Assembly: GCF_004361065.1 (NCBI RefSeq) | Contig: NZ_SELT01000005.1 | Location: 62,001 to 126,000, forward strand | Length of the DNA: 64,000 nt | From: Cognatilysobacter terrigena | GTDB lineage: Bacteria > Pseudomonadota > Gammaproteobacteria > Xanthomonadales > Xanthomonadaceae | Reading direction: 5' to 3' | In this document: positions 44,397 to 53,371 of the stretch, piece after piece | Numbering within the stretch: position 1 is the first letter of the stretch | Layout: each line of letters starts with the position of its first letter | Position numbers and translations under genes: made by a program | The notes under the pieces: generated by a model | What the model was told of the DNA's origin: nothing | Database searches by the model: none | Seen by the model: the letters and a program-made list of their open reading frames with translations, nothing else

Positions 44397-46058
44397 TCAG
44401 CCTTCGCAGCTGGACAGCTTGAGCGCCTGGCCGCGCTTCAACGCGTTCGAGTGCTTGATGCCGTTCGCCTTGGCGAGATCGTCGACGTCGCAGCCGAACT
44501 TTCGCGCGATGGTCGACAGCGATTCACCGGTCTGCACGCGATAGCTGCGCGGCGTCTTCGACTTCTTCGACGACTTCGCGTCATCCGCCTTGGCGCTGCG
44601 GCGTTCGTCGCGAGCTGCCTCCTTGGGCGCACTGCGACGCTCGTCGCGTGCAGGCGTCGCGACCGGCTCGGGGCGTGACGGAATGGCCGTGCTCGCGAGC
44701 GGCGCGGGCGAGCCCGTCGACACCGTGTCGGACGGCGCGGAATCGCTGTCGTCGGAGGCCGGCAGCGTCTGCAGCGGGCCGGTACGCACGATCGCGCGGC
44801 TCGGATCGCTCAGCACCAGCGTGCGCGCGAGGTCGGCGCGTGCGCCGTTGGTGCACCAGCGGTTGTAGGCGCCGACGATCTTGGTGTTCGCGTTGATCAC
44901 CGTGCCGGTCGGCAGGAACGTCTCCGGCTGGTAGCGCGGGTTGAGGTTTCGCAGCGTGCGCATGTAGCCGTCGTGCACACCCTTGTTTCCGAGGCAGACG
45001 GTGAGCTGGTAGATCGACGCCGGCTGCGTCAGGCGCAGGGACGCCGGCTTCGCCGACACCTTCGGGAACGTCAGGCCGTATTCCTTGGGATGCATGAACA
45101 GCCACGCCGCGCCGATCACCATCGGCACGTAGTCGCGCGTCTCCGCGGGGACCTGGTTGTAGACGGACTCGTCCCAGAACGACTTCGCGCCGGTGCCCTG
45201 GTAGACGCGCAGCGCGCGGCCTTCGCCGCCGTTGTACGCCGCGAGCGCGAGTTCGATGTTGCGATTGAGCTGGCCCATGCGCTCGTTGAGGTACTCGGCG
45301 CTGGCCTGCGCGGCGGAACGCGGGTCGTAGCGCGTGTCGAAGCCGGTGCCGTCGTCGCCGAGGCCGAAACGACGACCCGTCGCCGGCATGAACTGCATGA
45401 GGCCTGCCGCGCCGGTGCGCGACGTCGCGTGCACCTTGCCGTTCGATTCCTTCGCCATGATGCCGAACAGCAGCGCTTCCGGCAGGCCGCGACGCTCGTA
45501 CTCCGGCCACATCAGGTAACGCAGCGACTGGTAGTTCTCGTAGCTCGAGATCAGCGAGCCGCGCATGTCGGTGAGCCAGCGACGGATCGCCTGCTGCACG
45601 GCCGGGTTGTACTCGACCATGCGATCGAAGCGGTGATCCTCCGACAGCAGCGCCGCGGCGCGCGCGGCTTCCGGCACGTTGGCGGCGACGCCTTCGTGGC
45701 CGATCGAATCGGCGGGAAGCTCCTCGTCGTCGCTGTCGTCCGCGTCTGCGTCGACCGACTGCTTCAACAGGCGGTTGTACGTCGCAAGGAAGGTGTTCAC
45801 CGGGCAGCCGCGCAGGCGGATGCAGGCGTTCATCACGTCCTCCATGTCTTGCAGCGCGGCGTCGCTTTCGGTCTGCGCGCCGGGGTCGTCGTTGCGCACG
45901 CCGATCGCGGCCTTGGTGAAGCGGCTCTCGGCAGCCTGCATGCGCGAGGTCAGACCGTCGATGGAAACGGTCTCGCGCTTGGCGGCGAGGACGAGCGACG
46001 GCGCGAGCAGCAGCGCGGCGCAGGCAAGCGACAGTCGGTGACGAAGCGGCAGTGGCAT
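44397..46058 (-). CDS. MltD-like membrane-bound lytic murein transglycosylase
   Basis: Cleaves peptidoglycan glycan strands to form 1,6-anhydromuramyl ends. The 553-residue product has a signal peptide (about 1-26), an Asp-rich N-terminal stretch (103-115), the SLT domain with the catalytic Glu204 in MAKESNGKVHATSRTGAAG and LAAYNGGEGRAL, a Ser/Pro/Ala-rich linker holding two ARDERRSA repeats, and one C-terminal LysM domain (about 504-550). E. coli MltD has two LysM domains and a lipobox; no lipobox is seen here. The start at 46058 puts the signal peptide first. Confidence 0.9.
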   Translation of the reverse strand: MPLPLRHRLSLACAALLLAPSLVLAAKRETVSIDGLTSRMQAAESRFTKAAIGVRNDDPGAQTESDAALQDMEDVMNACIRLRGCPVNTFLATYNRLLKQSVDADADDSDDEELPADSIGHEGVAANVPEAARAAALLSEDHRFDRMVEYNPAVQQAIRRWLTDMRGSLISSYENYQSLRYLMWPEYERRGLPEALLFGIMAKESNGKVHATSRTGAAGLMQFMPATGRRFGLGDDGTGFDTRYDPRSAAQASAEYLNERMGQLNRNIELALAAYNGGEGRALRVYQGTGAKSFWDESVYNQVPAETRDYVPMVIGAAWLFMHPKEYGLTFPKVSAKPASLRLTQPASIYQLTVCLGNKGVHDGYMRTLRNLNPRYQPETFLPTGTVINANTKIVGAYNRWCTNGARADLARTLVLSDPSRAIVRTGPLQTLPASDDSDSAPSDTVSTGSPAPLASTAIPSRPEPVATPARDERRSAPKEAARDERRSAKADDAKSSKKSKTPRSYRVQTGESLSTIARKFGCDVDDLAKANGIKHSNALKRGQALKLSSCEG

Positions 46059-46160
46059 CGGTAATCGGGGGACGTACGGCGGGAACGGGCGAGCGTAGGT
46101 GCGACGCCCCGCCGCGGCAAGCAAAGTCGTCCGCATTCCTGAGCACGCGCGGTGCGTGGT

Positions 46161-46166
46161 TAGAAT
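46161..46166 (+). promoter_or_regulatory. Possible -10 of the HerA-like gene
   Basis: TAGAAT lies 27 bases before the ATG in the 135-base divergent gap to the lytic transglycosylase gene. No -35 match is evident. Confidence 0.3.
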
Positions 46167-46193
46167 CCGGTCATCCCCCGCTGCGAGCGCCCG

Positions 46194-47678
46194 ATGACGC
46201 TTTCGATCCTGCTCGGCAAGACCGCACCACCCGAGCTGCAGCCCGTCGAACTCCCCGCCCGCACCGGCAACCGCCACGGCCTCGTCGCAGGCGCCACGGG
46301 CACCGGCAAGACCGTTTCGCTGATGACCCTCGCCGAGGAGTTCTCGCGCATCGGCGTTCCGGTGTTCATGGCCGACGTCAAAGGCGACGTGGCCGGGCTC
46401 GCGATGCCGGGTACGCCCAACGAGCGGCTGCAGGCGCGGCTGACGACGCTCGGCATCACCGACCACGCGCCGGCCGCGAATCCGGTGATCTTCTGGGACC
46501 TGTTCGGCACGTCAGGCCATCCGGTGCGCGCGACGGTGTCGGAAGTCGGGCCGATCCTGCTGTCGCGCATGCTCGAGCTCAACGAGACCCAATCGGGCGT
46601 GCTCGACATCGCGTTCAAGCTCGCCGACGACCAGGGCCTGCTGCTGCTCGACCTCGAAGACCTGCGCGCGGTGCTCGCTCACGTGGCCGAAGAGCGCAAG
46701 TCGATCTCGACGCAGTACGGCCTGGTGAGCGCGCAGTCGATCGCCGCGATCCAGCGCGCGTTGCTGCGCCTCGAGTCCGATGGTGGGCATCAGTTCTTTG
46801 GCGAGCCCGCGCTCGAGCTGCCCGACCTGATGCGCACGACGCCGGACGGTCGCGGCGTGATCGGCGTGCTCGCGGCGGACAGCCTCGCGCTGAAGCCGCG
46901 CCTCTACTCGACCTTCCTGCTGTGGCTGCTGTCCGAACTCTTCGAGCAGTTGCCGGAAGTGGGCGACGTCGACAAGCCCAAGCTCGTCTTCATCTTCGAC
47001 GAAGCGCACCTGCTGTTCGACGACGCGACGCCGGCCTTGCAGCAGCGTGTCGAGCAGGTCGTGCGACTGATCCGATCGAAAGGCGTCGGCGTCTACTTCT
47101 GCTCACAGTTCCCCGACGACGTGCCTTCCGAGATCCTCGGTCAGCTCGGCAATCGCGTGCAGCACGCGTTGCGCGCCTTCACGCCACGCGACCAGAAGGC
47201 GGTGCGCGTGGCCGCCGAGACGTTCGTGCCGAATCCGAAGATCGACGTCGAGGCCGCGCTGACGCAGCTCGCAATCGGCGAGGCGCTGGTGTCGGTGCTG
47301 TCGGCCGAGGGTGTGCCCTCGCCGGTCCAGCGCGTGCTGATGGCGCCGCCGCGCTCGCGCCTCGGGCCGGTGACGGCGGCCGAGCGGCAGCAGATCCGCG
47401 CGTCGAGCCCGGTCGGCGGGAAGTACGACCAGCCGCTGGACCGCGATTCGGCCGCGGAAATGCTGGCGCGTCGCGCCGAATCGCCGCCGCCTGCGGCGCC
47501 GTCGGCGCCCACCGCGTCGCCGCGCCCTACCCCAGCGCCGCGTGCGTCGAATCGCCAGGGCATCGTCGAGACCATGGCCAAGCAGGCGGCGCGTACCGTG
47601 GGCAGCCAGCTCGGCCGGCAGATCGTGCGCGGATTGCTCGGCGGGCTGCTGGGCGGACGCGGGCGAAGCAGTTGGTGA
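46194..47678 (+). CDS. HerA-like helicase/DUF853 family ATPase
   Basis: A P-loop ATPase of the HerA/FtsK class annotated as DUF853. The 494-residue product has Walker A GATGTGKT at 33-40, a VKGDVAG stretch after it, Walker B KLVFIFDEAHLLF (about 262-274), and a Pro/Ala-rich linker before a conserved C-terminal helix (ARTVGSQLGRQIVRGLLGG). No nuclease partner such as NurA lies beside it. Cellular role in bacteria is unknown; a DNA translocation role is inferred from fold only. Confidence 0.88.
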   Translation: MTLSILLGKTAPPELQPVELPARTGNRHGLVAGATGTGKTVSLMTLAEEFSRIGVPVFMADVKGDVAGLAMPGTPNERLQARLTTLGITDHAPAANPVIFWDLFGTSGHPVRATVSEVGPILLSRMLELNETQSGVLDIAFKLADDQGLLLLDLEDLRAVLAHVAEERKSISTQYGLVSAQSIAAIQRALLRLESDGGHQFFGEPALELPDLMRTTPDGRGVIGVLAADSLALKPRLYSTFLLWLLSELFEQLPEVGDVDKPKLVFIFDEAHLLFDDATPALQQRVEQVVRLIRSKGVGVYFCSQFPDDVPSEILGQLGNRVQHALRAFTPRDQKAVRVAAETFVPNPKIDVEAALTQLAIGEALVSVLSAEGVPSPVQRVLMAPPRSRLGPVTAAERQQIRASSPVGGKYDQPLDRDSAAEMLARRAESPPPAAPSAPTASPRPTPAPRASNRQGIVETMAKQAARTVGSQLGRQIVRGLLGGLLGGRGRSSW

Positions 47679-47761
47679 CGATCGCCCGCTATCGACGAGT
47701 CGCTGCCACTCCGTCGCGTCGTGCACCGCGCCACGCGTTCGACGCGTCCCGGCGCTGATCG

Positions 47762-48265
47762 ATGGGCCGCTGGCGTCCGCCTGCCGAGCACAGCACCGCG
47801 CTGATCACGCGCGACGGTTTCGAGCGCATGAAGGCCGAGCTCGACGACCTCTGGCGCGTGAAGCGACCCGAGATCGTGCGCGCGCTGTCGGCCGCTGCTG
47901 CGGAAGGCGATCGCTCGGAAAACGCCGAATACATCTATCGCAAGAAGCAGCTCGGCGAACTCGATCGGCGCGTGCGCTACCTCAGCAAACGCGTGCCAGC
48001 GCTCAAGGTGATCGAAGAGGCGCCGGCCGATCGCGACGCGGTGTTCTTCGGCGCGACCGTCGAACTCGAGGACGCGCAGACGGGCGAGTCGCTGCGCTAC
48101 CGCATCGTCGGGCCGGACGAAGCCGAGCCGTCGAAGGGCGACATCAGCATCGATTCGCCGGTCGCACGCGCGCTGCTGAAGAAGCGCGTCGACGACGAAG
48201 TGGAAGTGCAACTGCCGACCGGACCGCGGCGCGTCGCGATCGTCGACATCACGTACGCGGTATGA
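47762..48265 (+). CDS. greB: Transcription elongation factor GreB
   Basis: GreB reactivates backtracked RNA polymerase by inducing transcript cleavage. The 167-residue product has the N-terminal coiled coil with the acidic tip [16 protein letters not shown] and the C-terminal FKBP-like domain ([26 protein letters not shown]). The sequence fits GreB better than GreA in length and in YIYRKKQL. Its TGA is directly followed, without a base between, by the stop of a convergent gene. Confidence 0.93.
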   Translation: MGRWRPPAEHSTALITRDGFERMKAELDDLWRVKRPEIVRALSAAAAEGDRSENAEYIYRKKQLGELDRRVRYLSKRVPALKVIEEAPADRDAVFFGATVELEDAQTGESLRYRIVGPDEAEPSKGDISIDSPVARALLKKRVDDEVEVQLPTGPRRVAIVDITYAV

Positions 48266-48880
48266 CTACCGCCGCCGTTCGGCGTCCAGCGCCGCGTCGA
48301 TGAGATCATCCGGCGTATCGATCAGCGACATGCACACCGCGCCGGGTGCGCGCTTCGACACACGTTCCGGCGCGGGCTTCTTCGTCGAGCCCTGCGCCCA
48401 CATCCGCTGCGAAATGAACTTGCCGGTGAGCAGGTTCCAGCTGATGCGGTAGCCGTCGTTCGCGCCCATGCGGTCGTAGCGCGAGGCGTCGAGGCCGATC
48501 AGGCCCATGCAGTCCTGCTCGGGATCGAGGCGGAAGCGGTAGGTCGCCTGCGTCGCCATCGTGCCGCCGGTCATCTGCTCGATGACGACGACGCGCTTCT
48601 GCACGCTCACGTGAGGCGGATCGAACGGCGACGATGGAAGCTCGAGCTGGTCGATGACGATCGGCTCGGCCTCGCGCGGTTTGCGATCGAAGTGCGCGAC
48701 GGCGACGCGATGGCCCTCGTCGCCGCTGTAGACGAACACGGCGTCGTCGCTGCCCTCGCGCAGGATCGGCGCGTCGACGCGTTGCACGAGCTTCATGCCC
48801 GGAAAGTGATTCGCGAGCGGCGTCGCCGCCAATGCCGCGAACGCCAATGTTGCGAGTCCCACCGCCAGTACGAGACGCAT
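48266..48880 (-). CDS. Exported protein of unknown function
   Basis: I do not recognise a family. The 204-residue product has a signal peptide (about 1-19, ending AALAAT), and a mature part with two cysteines (DCMGLIGLD and AVCMSLID). The body alternates beta-type stretches and ends in a charged Asp/Arg tail. It is a single minus-strand gene between greB (convergent, no spacing) and rimO (39 bases upstream, same strand), so it could be co-transcribed with rimO. A periplasmic location is inferred. Confidence 0.75.
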   Translation of the reverse strand: MRLVLAVGLATLAFAALAATPLANHFPGMKLVQRVDAPILREGSDDAVFVYSGDEGHRVAVAHFDRKPREAEPIVIDQLELPSSPFDPPHVSVQKRVVVIEQMTGGTMATQATYRFRLDPEQDCMGLIGLDASRYDRMGANDGYRISWNLLTGKFISQRMWAQGSTKKPAPERVSKRAPGAVCMSLIDTPDDLIDAALDAERRR

Positions 48881-48919
48881 CCTCCGCCCTCCCCGTGCGG
48901 CGCCTGCCGCCGGGCGATG

Positions 48920-50308
48920 CTACGCCCGGATCGGCAGCGGCGTCAGCGTCGGCAGTTCGGGGACCAGGGCCTCGCCGAACAGGTCGTGCTCGTCGCTGCC
49001 CATGATCTCGACGTCGACGAACTGACCCGGCTTCAGGCCTAACTCGCCGCCGTTCTGGATCTGTACGACGCCGTCGATCTCCGGCGCATCGGCCTTCGAA
49101 CGCGCGATCGCGAGATCGCCATCCACGAGGTCGACCAGACACTGCTGCACCGTGCCGACCTTGGCTTCCAGGCGCGCGGCGGAAATTTCCGCCTGGCGCT
49201 CCATGAAGCGCGCGAGGCGCTCCTGCTTCACGTCCTCCGGCACCGGATCCGGCAGGCCGTTCGCGGCCGCACCTTCGACCGGCGAATAGGCGAACGCGCC
49301 GACGCGATCCAGCTGCGCCTCGTCGAGGAAGTCGAGGAGTTCCTCGAACTCGGCCTCGGTCTCGCCCGGAAAGCCGACGATGAACGTGCTGCGCAGCGTG
49401 AGGTCGGAGCACATGCGGCGCCAGTTCTGCACGCGCTCGAGCGTCTTCTCGACCGCGCCGGGGCGCTTCATCAGGCGCAGCACGCGCGGGCTGGCGTGCT
49501 GGAACGGGATGTCGAGGTACGGCAGCACCTTGCCTTCCGCCATCAGCGGAATGACGTCGTCGACGTGCGGATACGGATAGACGTAGTGCAGGCGTGACCA
49601 CACACCCAGCTGCGACAACCCTTCGCACAGCGACTTCATGCGCGTCTGATACGCACGGCCGCGCCATTCGCGCTCGGCGTAGCGAACGTCGACGCCGTAG
49701 GCGCTGGTGTCCTGCGAGACGACCAGCAGTTCGCGCACACCGCCCATCACGAGCTTTTCGGCCTCGCGCAGCACGTCATCGACCGGACGCGACACGAGGT
49801 CGCCGCGCATCGACGGGATGATGCAGAAGCTACAACGGTGGTTGCAGCCTTCGGAAATCTTGAGGTACGCGTAGTGCTTCGGCGTCAGCTTGATGCCGAC
49901 GTCGTCCTGCGCCGCCGGCAGCAGATCGACGAACGGATTGCGCGGTTGCGGCAACGCCGCGTGCACCGCCGACATCACGCTCGAATAGTCTGCCGGGCCG
50001 CTGATCGCGAGCACGTCCGGATGCGCTTCGCGGATCACGTCCGCGCGCTTGCCGAGGCAGCCGGTGACGATGACCTTGCCGTTCTCCGCCAGCGCTTCGC
50101 CGATGGCGTCCAGCGATTCCTCGACCGCGCTATCGATGAAGCCGCAGGTGTTGACGACCACCACGTCGGCATCGTCGTACGTCTGCACGAGGTCGTAGCC
50201 CTCGACGCGCAGCTGCGTGAGGATGCGTTCGGAGTCGACGAGAGCCTTTGGGCAGCCGAGGCTGACGAAACCCACCTTGGGGTTCCGGACGGGATTCTGG
50301 GCGGACAT
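48920..50308 (-). CDS. rimO: 30S ribosomal protein S12 methylthiotransferase RimO
   Basis: A radical-SAM enzyme that methylthiolates an aspartate of ribosomal protein S12. The 462-residue product has the N-terminal UPF0004 cluster ligands in [22 protein letters not shown] and VTGCLGKR, the radical-SAM CNHRCSFC motif and a C-terminal TRAM domain. The [12 protein letters not shown] stretch marks RimO rather than MiaB. The start at 50308 is chosen because upstream in-frame residues are unconserved and Arg/Pro-rich. Confidence 0.97.
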   Translation of the reverse strand: MSAQNPVRNPKVGFVSLGCPKALVDSERILTQLRVEGYDLVQTYDDADVVVVNTCGFIDSAVEESLDAIGEALAENGKVIVTGCLGKRADVIREAHPDVLAISGPADYSSVMSAVHAALPQPRNPFVDLLPAAQDDVGIKLTPKHYAYLKISEGCNHRCSFCIIPSMRGDLVSRPVDDVLREAEKLVMGGVRELLVVSQDTSAYGVDVRYAEREWRGRAYQTRMKSLCEGLSQLGVWSRLHYVYPYPHVDDVIPLMAEGKVLPYLDIPFQHASPRVLRLMKRPGAVEKTLERVQNWRRMCSDLTLRSTFIVGFPGETEAEFEELLDFLDEAQLDRVGAFAYSPVEGAAANGLPDPVPEDVKQERLARFMERQAEISAARLEAKVGTVQQCLVDLVDGDLAIARSKADAPEIDGVVQIQNGGELGLKPGQFVDVEIMGSDEHDLFGEALVPELPTLTPLPIRA

Positions 50309-50377
50309 AACGGTCGGTCTCGAGGGGCGGTCGGTTCGACGGCCCGGAGGCCGCGACGTCCGTCGCGGCGGGCGTCC

Positions 50378-50383
50378 AGTATA
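50378..50383 (-). promoter_or_regulatory. Probable -10 of rimO
   Basis: TATACT on the minus strand lies 69 bases before the rimO ATG in the 127-base divergent gap. On the opposite strand TATAAC (50380-50385) lies 50 bases before the dienelactone hydrolase gene, so the two promoters may overlap. No clear -35 elements are visible in the G/C-rich flanks. Confidence 0.35.
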
Positions 50384-50435
50384 ACGGCCGGGGGCGGCCC
50401 GCCCGAGCGGCCGTAAATCGCATTCAGGAGGCGCG

Positions 50436-51098
50436 ATGGGTACGTGGCAGGAACTCGAAACCCCGCAGGGCCGCGTGCGGACGTGGCACGCGACGCCCGC
50501 AAACGAGCCACTGGGCGGGATTGTCCTGATCCAGGAGATCTTCGGCGTGAACGGGCACATCCGGGACGTCGCGGAGCGGTTCGCCGCCGAAGGCTTCGAA
50601 GTCGCGACGCCGCCGCTGTTCGATCCCGTCGAGCCGAACGTCGAACTCGGCTACGACGCCGAAGGCATCGCGCGCGGCCGTGAGCTGGTCGGCAAGCTCG
50701 GGTTCGAGAACGCGATCGCGATCGTCGGCGCGGCCGCGGATTGGTTGCGCGGTCGCGGACGTACCGTCGGCGCGGTCGGGTTCTGCTGGGGCGGCAGCGT
50801 CGCCCTGCTCGCGAACACGCGCCTCGCGCTGCCATCGGTGAGCTACTACGGCGCGCGCTCGATGCCGTTCCTCGACGAGCCCCTGCTCGCACCCATGATG
50901 TTCCACTTCGGCGAACGCGATCGAAGCATCCCGCCGGAGGACGTCGAGGCGCATCGTCACAAGCACCCGCTGGCCGAGGTCTACACCTACGACGCCGGTC
51001 ACGGCTTCAACTGCGATCGGCGCGACGACTACGACCCCACCGCGGCTGCGCAGGCGTGGTCGCGAACGGTGCGGTTCTTCAAGGACGCGCTGGCGTGA
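50436..51098 (+). CDS. Dienelactone hydrolase family protein
   Basis: An alpha/beta hydrolase of the dienelactone hydrolase family. The 220-residue product has the nucleophile Cys117 in VGFCWGGS, Asp162 in FGERDRSIP and His189 in DAGHGFNC, the full triad. An AGGAGG Shine-Dalgarno lies about 6 bases before the ATG. Its stop overlaps the HIT gene start (GTGA), putting it at the head of the 5-oxoprolinase series. No aromatic degradation genes are nearby, so a role in chlorocatechol breakdown is unlikely; the true substrate is unknown. Confidence 0.9.
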   Translation: MGTWQELETPQGRVRTWHATPANEPLGGIVLIQEIFGVNGHIRDVAERFAAEGFEVATPPLFDPVEPNVELGYDAEGIARGRELVGKLGFENAIAIVGAAADWLRGRGRTVGAVGFCWGGSVALLANTRLALPSVSYYGARSMPFLDEPLLAPMMFHFGERDRSIPPEDVEAHRHKHPLAEVYTYDAGHGFNCDRRDDYDPTAAAQAWSRTVRFFKDALA

Positions 51099-51505
51099 GC
51101 GAGTGGTCGCTGCATCCGCAGCTCGCGGCCGACACCGCATTCGTCGTCGGCCTGGCGGTGTGCGACGTGCGCCTGATGAACGATGCGAACTATCCGTGGC
51201 TCATCCTGGTGCCCCGCGTTGCCGGTGCGCGCGAACTGATCGATCTGGACGACACCGTCCGCCACCAGCTGACGGACGAGACCGACACGGCATCGCGTGC
51301 GCTGCGCAGTGCGTTCCGTCCGCACAAGCTCAATGTCGCCGCGCTGGGCAATGTGGTTGCGCAGCTGCACGTGCACGTCATCGCGCGCTTCGAAGACGAC
51401 CCGGCGTGGCCGGCCCCTGTCTGGGGTCGCGTGGCCGCGCGTCCGTATGCGCCGGACGAACTGGCGGAGCGACTGGCGCGGCTGCGGGACGCGCTGCGCC
51501 GCTGA
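51095..51505 (+). CDS. HIT family protein
   Basis: A histidine-triad nucleotide hydrolase/transferase-like protein of 136 residues. The motif is QLHVHVIARF: the first histidine of the triad is replaced by Gln while the central nucleophilic His and the last His remain, as in a known proteobacterial subgroup. The GTG at 51095 overlaps the upstream stop as GTGA, and its TGA overlaps the pxpB ATG by one base. Substrate unknown. Confidence 0.85.
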   Translation: MSEWSLHPQLAADTAFVVGLAVCDVRLMNDANYPWLILVPRVAGARELIDLDDTVRHQLTDETDTASRALRSAFRPHKLNVAALGNVVAQLHVHVIARFEDDPAWPAPVWGRVAARPYAPDELAERLARLRDALRR

Positions 51506-52179
51506 TGGACTGGCGCATCGGCCGACTGGGCGATGCCGCCCTCCTGCTCGAATTCGATGGCGGAATCGACGCCGCAACCAACGCGCGCGTGCATATAGTC
51601 GCGAACGCAGTCGCGGCGCGACGCGCGGCGTGGATCGACGAACTTGTGCCGGCCTACGCGAGCATCGCGATCCATTTAGACGACGCAGCATTGGACGGTC
51701 ACGCGGATCCGCTCGGCGATGCCGAGCGTCGCCTGCACGCGCTGTTGCAGGAGCTTGCCGCTAGCCCAGCCGAACGCGCGCCGCGGTGCGTCGAAATCCC
51801 GGTTCACTACGGCGGCGAACACGGCCCCGATCTGCAACGTGTCGCGGACAACGCTGGCCTGACGGTCGAGGAAGCCGTCGCGCGCCACGCAGCCGGCGAT
51901 TACACGGTCGCGATGCTCGGCTTCGCGCCGGGCTTTCCGTATCTTTTGGGTCTCGACCCGCGGCTCTCGACACCGCGCCTGGAGACGCCGCGCACACGCG
52001 TCCCCGCAGGCAGCGTCGCGATCGGCGGTGCGCAGACCGGCCTGTATCCGCATGCCGGACCGGGCGGCTGGAACCTCATCGGTCGCACCGACCTCGTGCT
52101 GTTCGATGCGCGGCGCGATCCGCCGACGCTGCTCATGCCCGGCGACCGCGTGCGGTTTGTGGCGGTGGGCGGCGCATGA
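51505..52179 (+). CDS. pxpB: 5-oxoprolinase subunit PxpB (KipI-like)
   Basis: PxpB is one of three subunits of the prokaryotic ATP-dependent 5-oxoprolinase that turns 5-oxo-L-proline into glutamate. The 224-residue product has the family core VEIPVHYGGEHGPDL and LGFAPGFPYLLGLDPRL, then RTRVPAGSVAIGGAQTGLYP, with GGWNLIGRT near the end. It is joined by overlaps to the HIT gene upstream (TGATG) and pxpC downstream (ATGA). The KipI name comes from a Bacillus kinase inhibitor; the pxp context favours the enzyme role here. Confidence 0.93.
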   Translation: MDWRIGRLGDAALLLEFDGGIDAATNARVHIVANAVAARRAAWIDELVPAYASIAIHLDDAALDGHADPLGDAERRLHALLQELAASPAERAPRCVEIPVHYGGEHGPDLQRVADNAGLTVEEAVARHAAGDYTVAMLGFAPGFPYLLGLDPRLSTPRLETPRTRVPAGSVAIGGAQTGLYPHAGPGGWNLIGRTDLVLFDARRDPPTLLMPGDRVRFVAVGGA

Positions 52180-53135
52180 GCATCGAGGTGCTGTCGCCGG
52201 GGCCGCTGACCACGGTGCAGGATCGCGGACGCACGGGCTGGCGCCATCTCGGCGTCGGCGTCGCCGGGGCGCTCGATGACGACGCGCACGTGCTGGCCAA
52301 TCTGCTGGTCGGCAACCCGCCCGATGCGGCAACGCTGGAAATCACGCTCGCCGGCCCTCGCCTCCGCTTCACGCAAGCAGCGCTCGTAGCAGTGTGTGGC
52401 GCTGACATCGAGCTGCGCTGCGACGGTGCTGCGCTGTCGACCGCGCGTCCCATCGCGCTTCCGGCGGGCGCCGTGTTGGGCATCGGCGGCTGTCGTCGCG
52501 GCACGCGGGCGTATCTCGCGGTTGCCGGCGGCGTCGATGTTGCGCCGGTGCTCGGCAGCCGAAGCACGGATCTGCGCGGCGGTTTCGGCGGACTGGATGG
52601 ACGACCGCTGCGCGCCGGGGACGTGATTCCGGTCGGTCTGTCAGACCGCCCCGAGGTCGACGCACCACAGGTCGCGCTGTGGTGGATCGACGACGCGCAC
52701 GACGCGCCGGTCGACGGCTGCATCCGCGTGCTGTCCGGAGCCGACGCGACGCCGCCCGTCGATGCGCTGTTCCAATCCCCGTGGCGCGTCGCGACTCAAA
52801 GCGACCGCCAGGGCCTGCGACTCGAAGGCGCGCGCATCGTCGTGTCGGATGCCGGCGAACGCATTTCGGCGCCGGTCACGCCCGGCACCGTCCAGCTTCC
52901 ACCCGACGGGCAGCCCATCGTGCTGCTCGCCGACGCGCAGACGCATGGCGGCTATCCGCGTATCGGCCACGTGATCCGTGCCGATCTTCCACGTCTTGCG
53001 CAGCTGCGCCCCGGTGACGCCGTGCGCTTCGCGCCGTGCGCGCCGGTCGAGGCGCATACGGCATTGCGCGCGCGGCGACAGGCGTTGGCTCGCCTCGCGC
53101 TGATGATCGAGACGCAGACGCGCATCGGTCTTTGA
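52176..53135 (+). CDS. pxpC: 5-oxoprolinase subunit PxpC (KipA-like)
   Basis: PxpC pairs with PxpB in the 5-oxoprolinase complex. The 319-residue product has the biotin-dependent-carboxyltransferase-like family start GPLTTVQDRGRTGWRHLGV, GALDDDAHVLANLLVGNP, and GTVQLPPDGQPIVLLADAQT near the end. It overlaps pxpB by 4 bases. Downstream a 236-base gap precedes pxpA. Confidence 0.93.
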   Translation: MSIEVLSPGPLTTVQDRGRTGWRHLGVGVAGALDDDAHVLANLLVGNPPDAATLEITLAGPRLRFTQAALVAVCGADIELRCDGAALSTARPIALPAGAVLGIGGCRRGTRAYLAVAGGVDVAPVLGSRSTDLRGGFGGLDGRPLRAGDVIPVGLSDRPEVDAPQVALWWIDDAHDAPVDGCIRVLSGADATPPVDALFQSPWRVATQSDRQGLRLEGARIVVSDAGERISAPVTPGTVQLPPDGQPIVLLADAQTHGGYPRIGHVIRADLPRLAQLRPGDAVRFAPCAPVEAHTALRARRQALARLALMIETQTRIGL

Positions 53136-53371
53136 AACCGCACGGTGCGTGATTCGGAAGCGGAGGGTCGACATCGGAACGGGGGCGAAGGCGGTCCACC
53201 ACGAGTGCTAGGCTCGAGCCCGATCGACGTAGTGAACGCGCTGCGTCCATCGGTTCGACGGACTCAACCTTGTTGCGGAACACGCAATCGGCACGCGGTC
53301 GCTTCGCATCGAATAGCTTCCAACCTGCATGGTCTTACGATGAACTTGACCAACTCCACGGAGGCGAACCG

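Noticed and set aside
51095-51505. HIT protein inactive because the first triad histidine is Gln
   Set aside because: The central nucleophilic His and the last His remain, and this Q-x-H-x-H form is common in proteobacterial HIT proteins, so loss of activity cannot be claimed.
53270-53371. A 34-residue N-terminal extension of PxpA from an upstream ATG
   Set aside because: The extension lacks family similarity and has no Shine-Dalgarno, while the internal GTG at 53372 has GGAGGC at ideal spacing.
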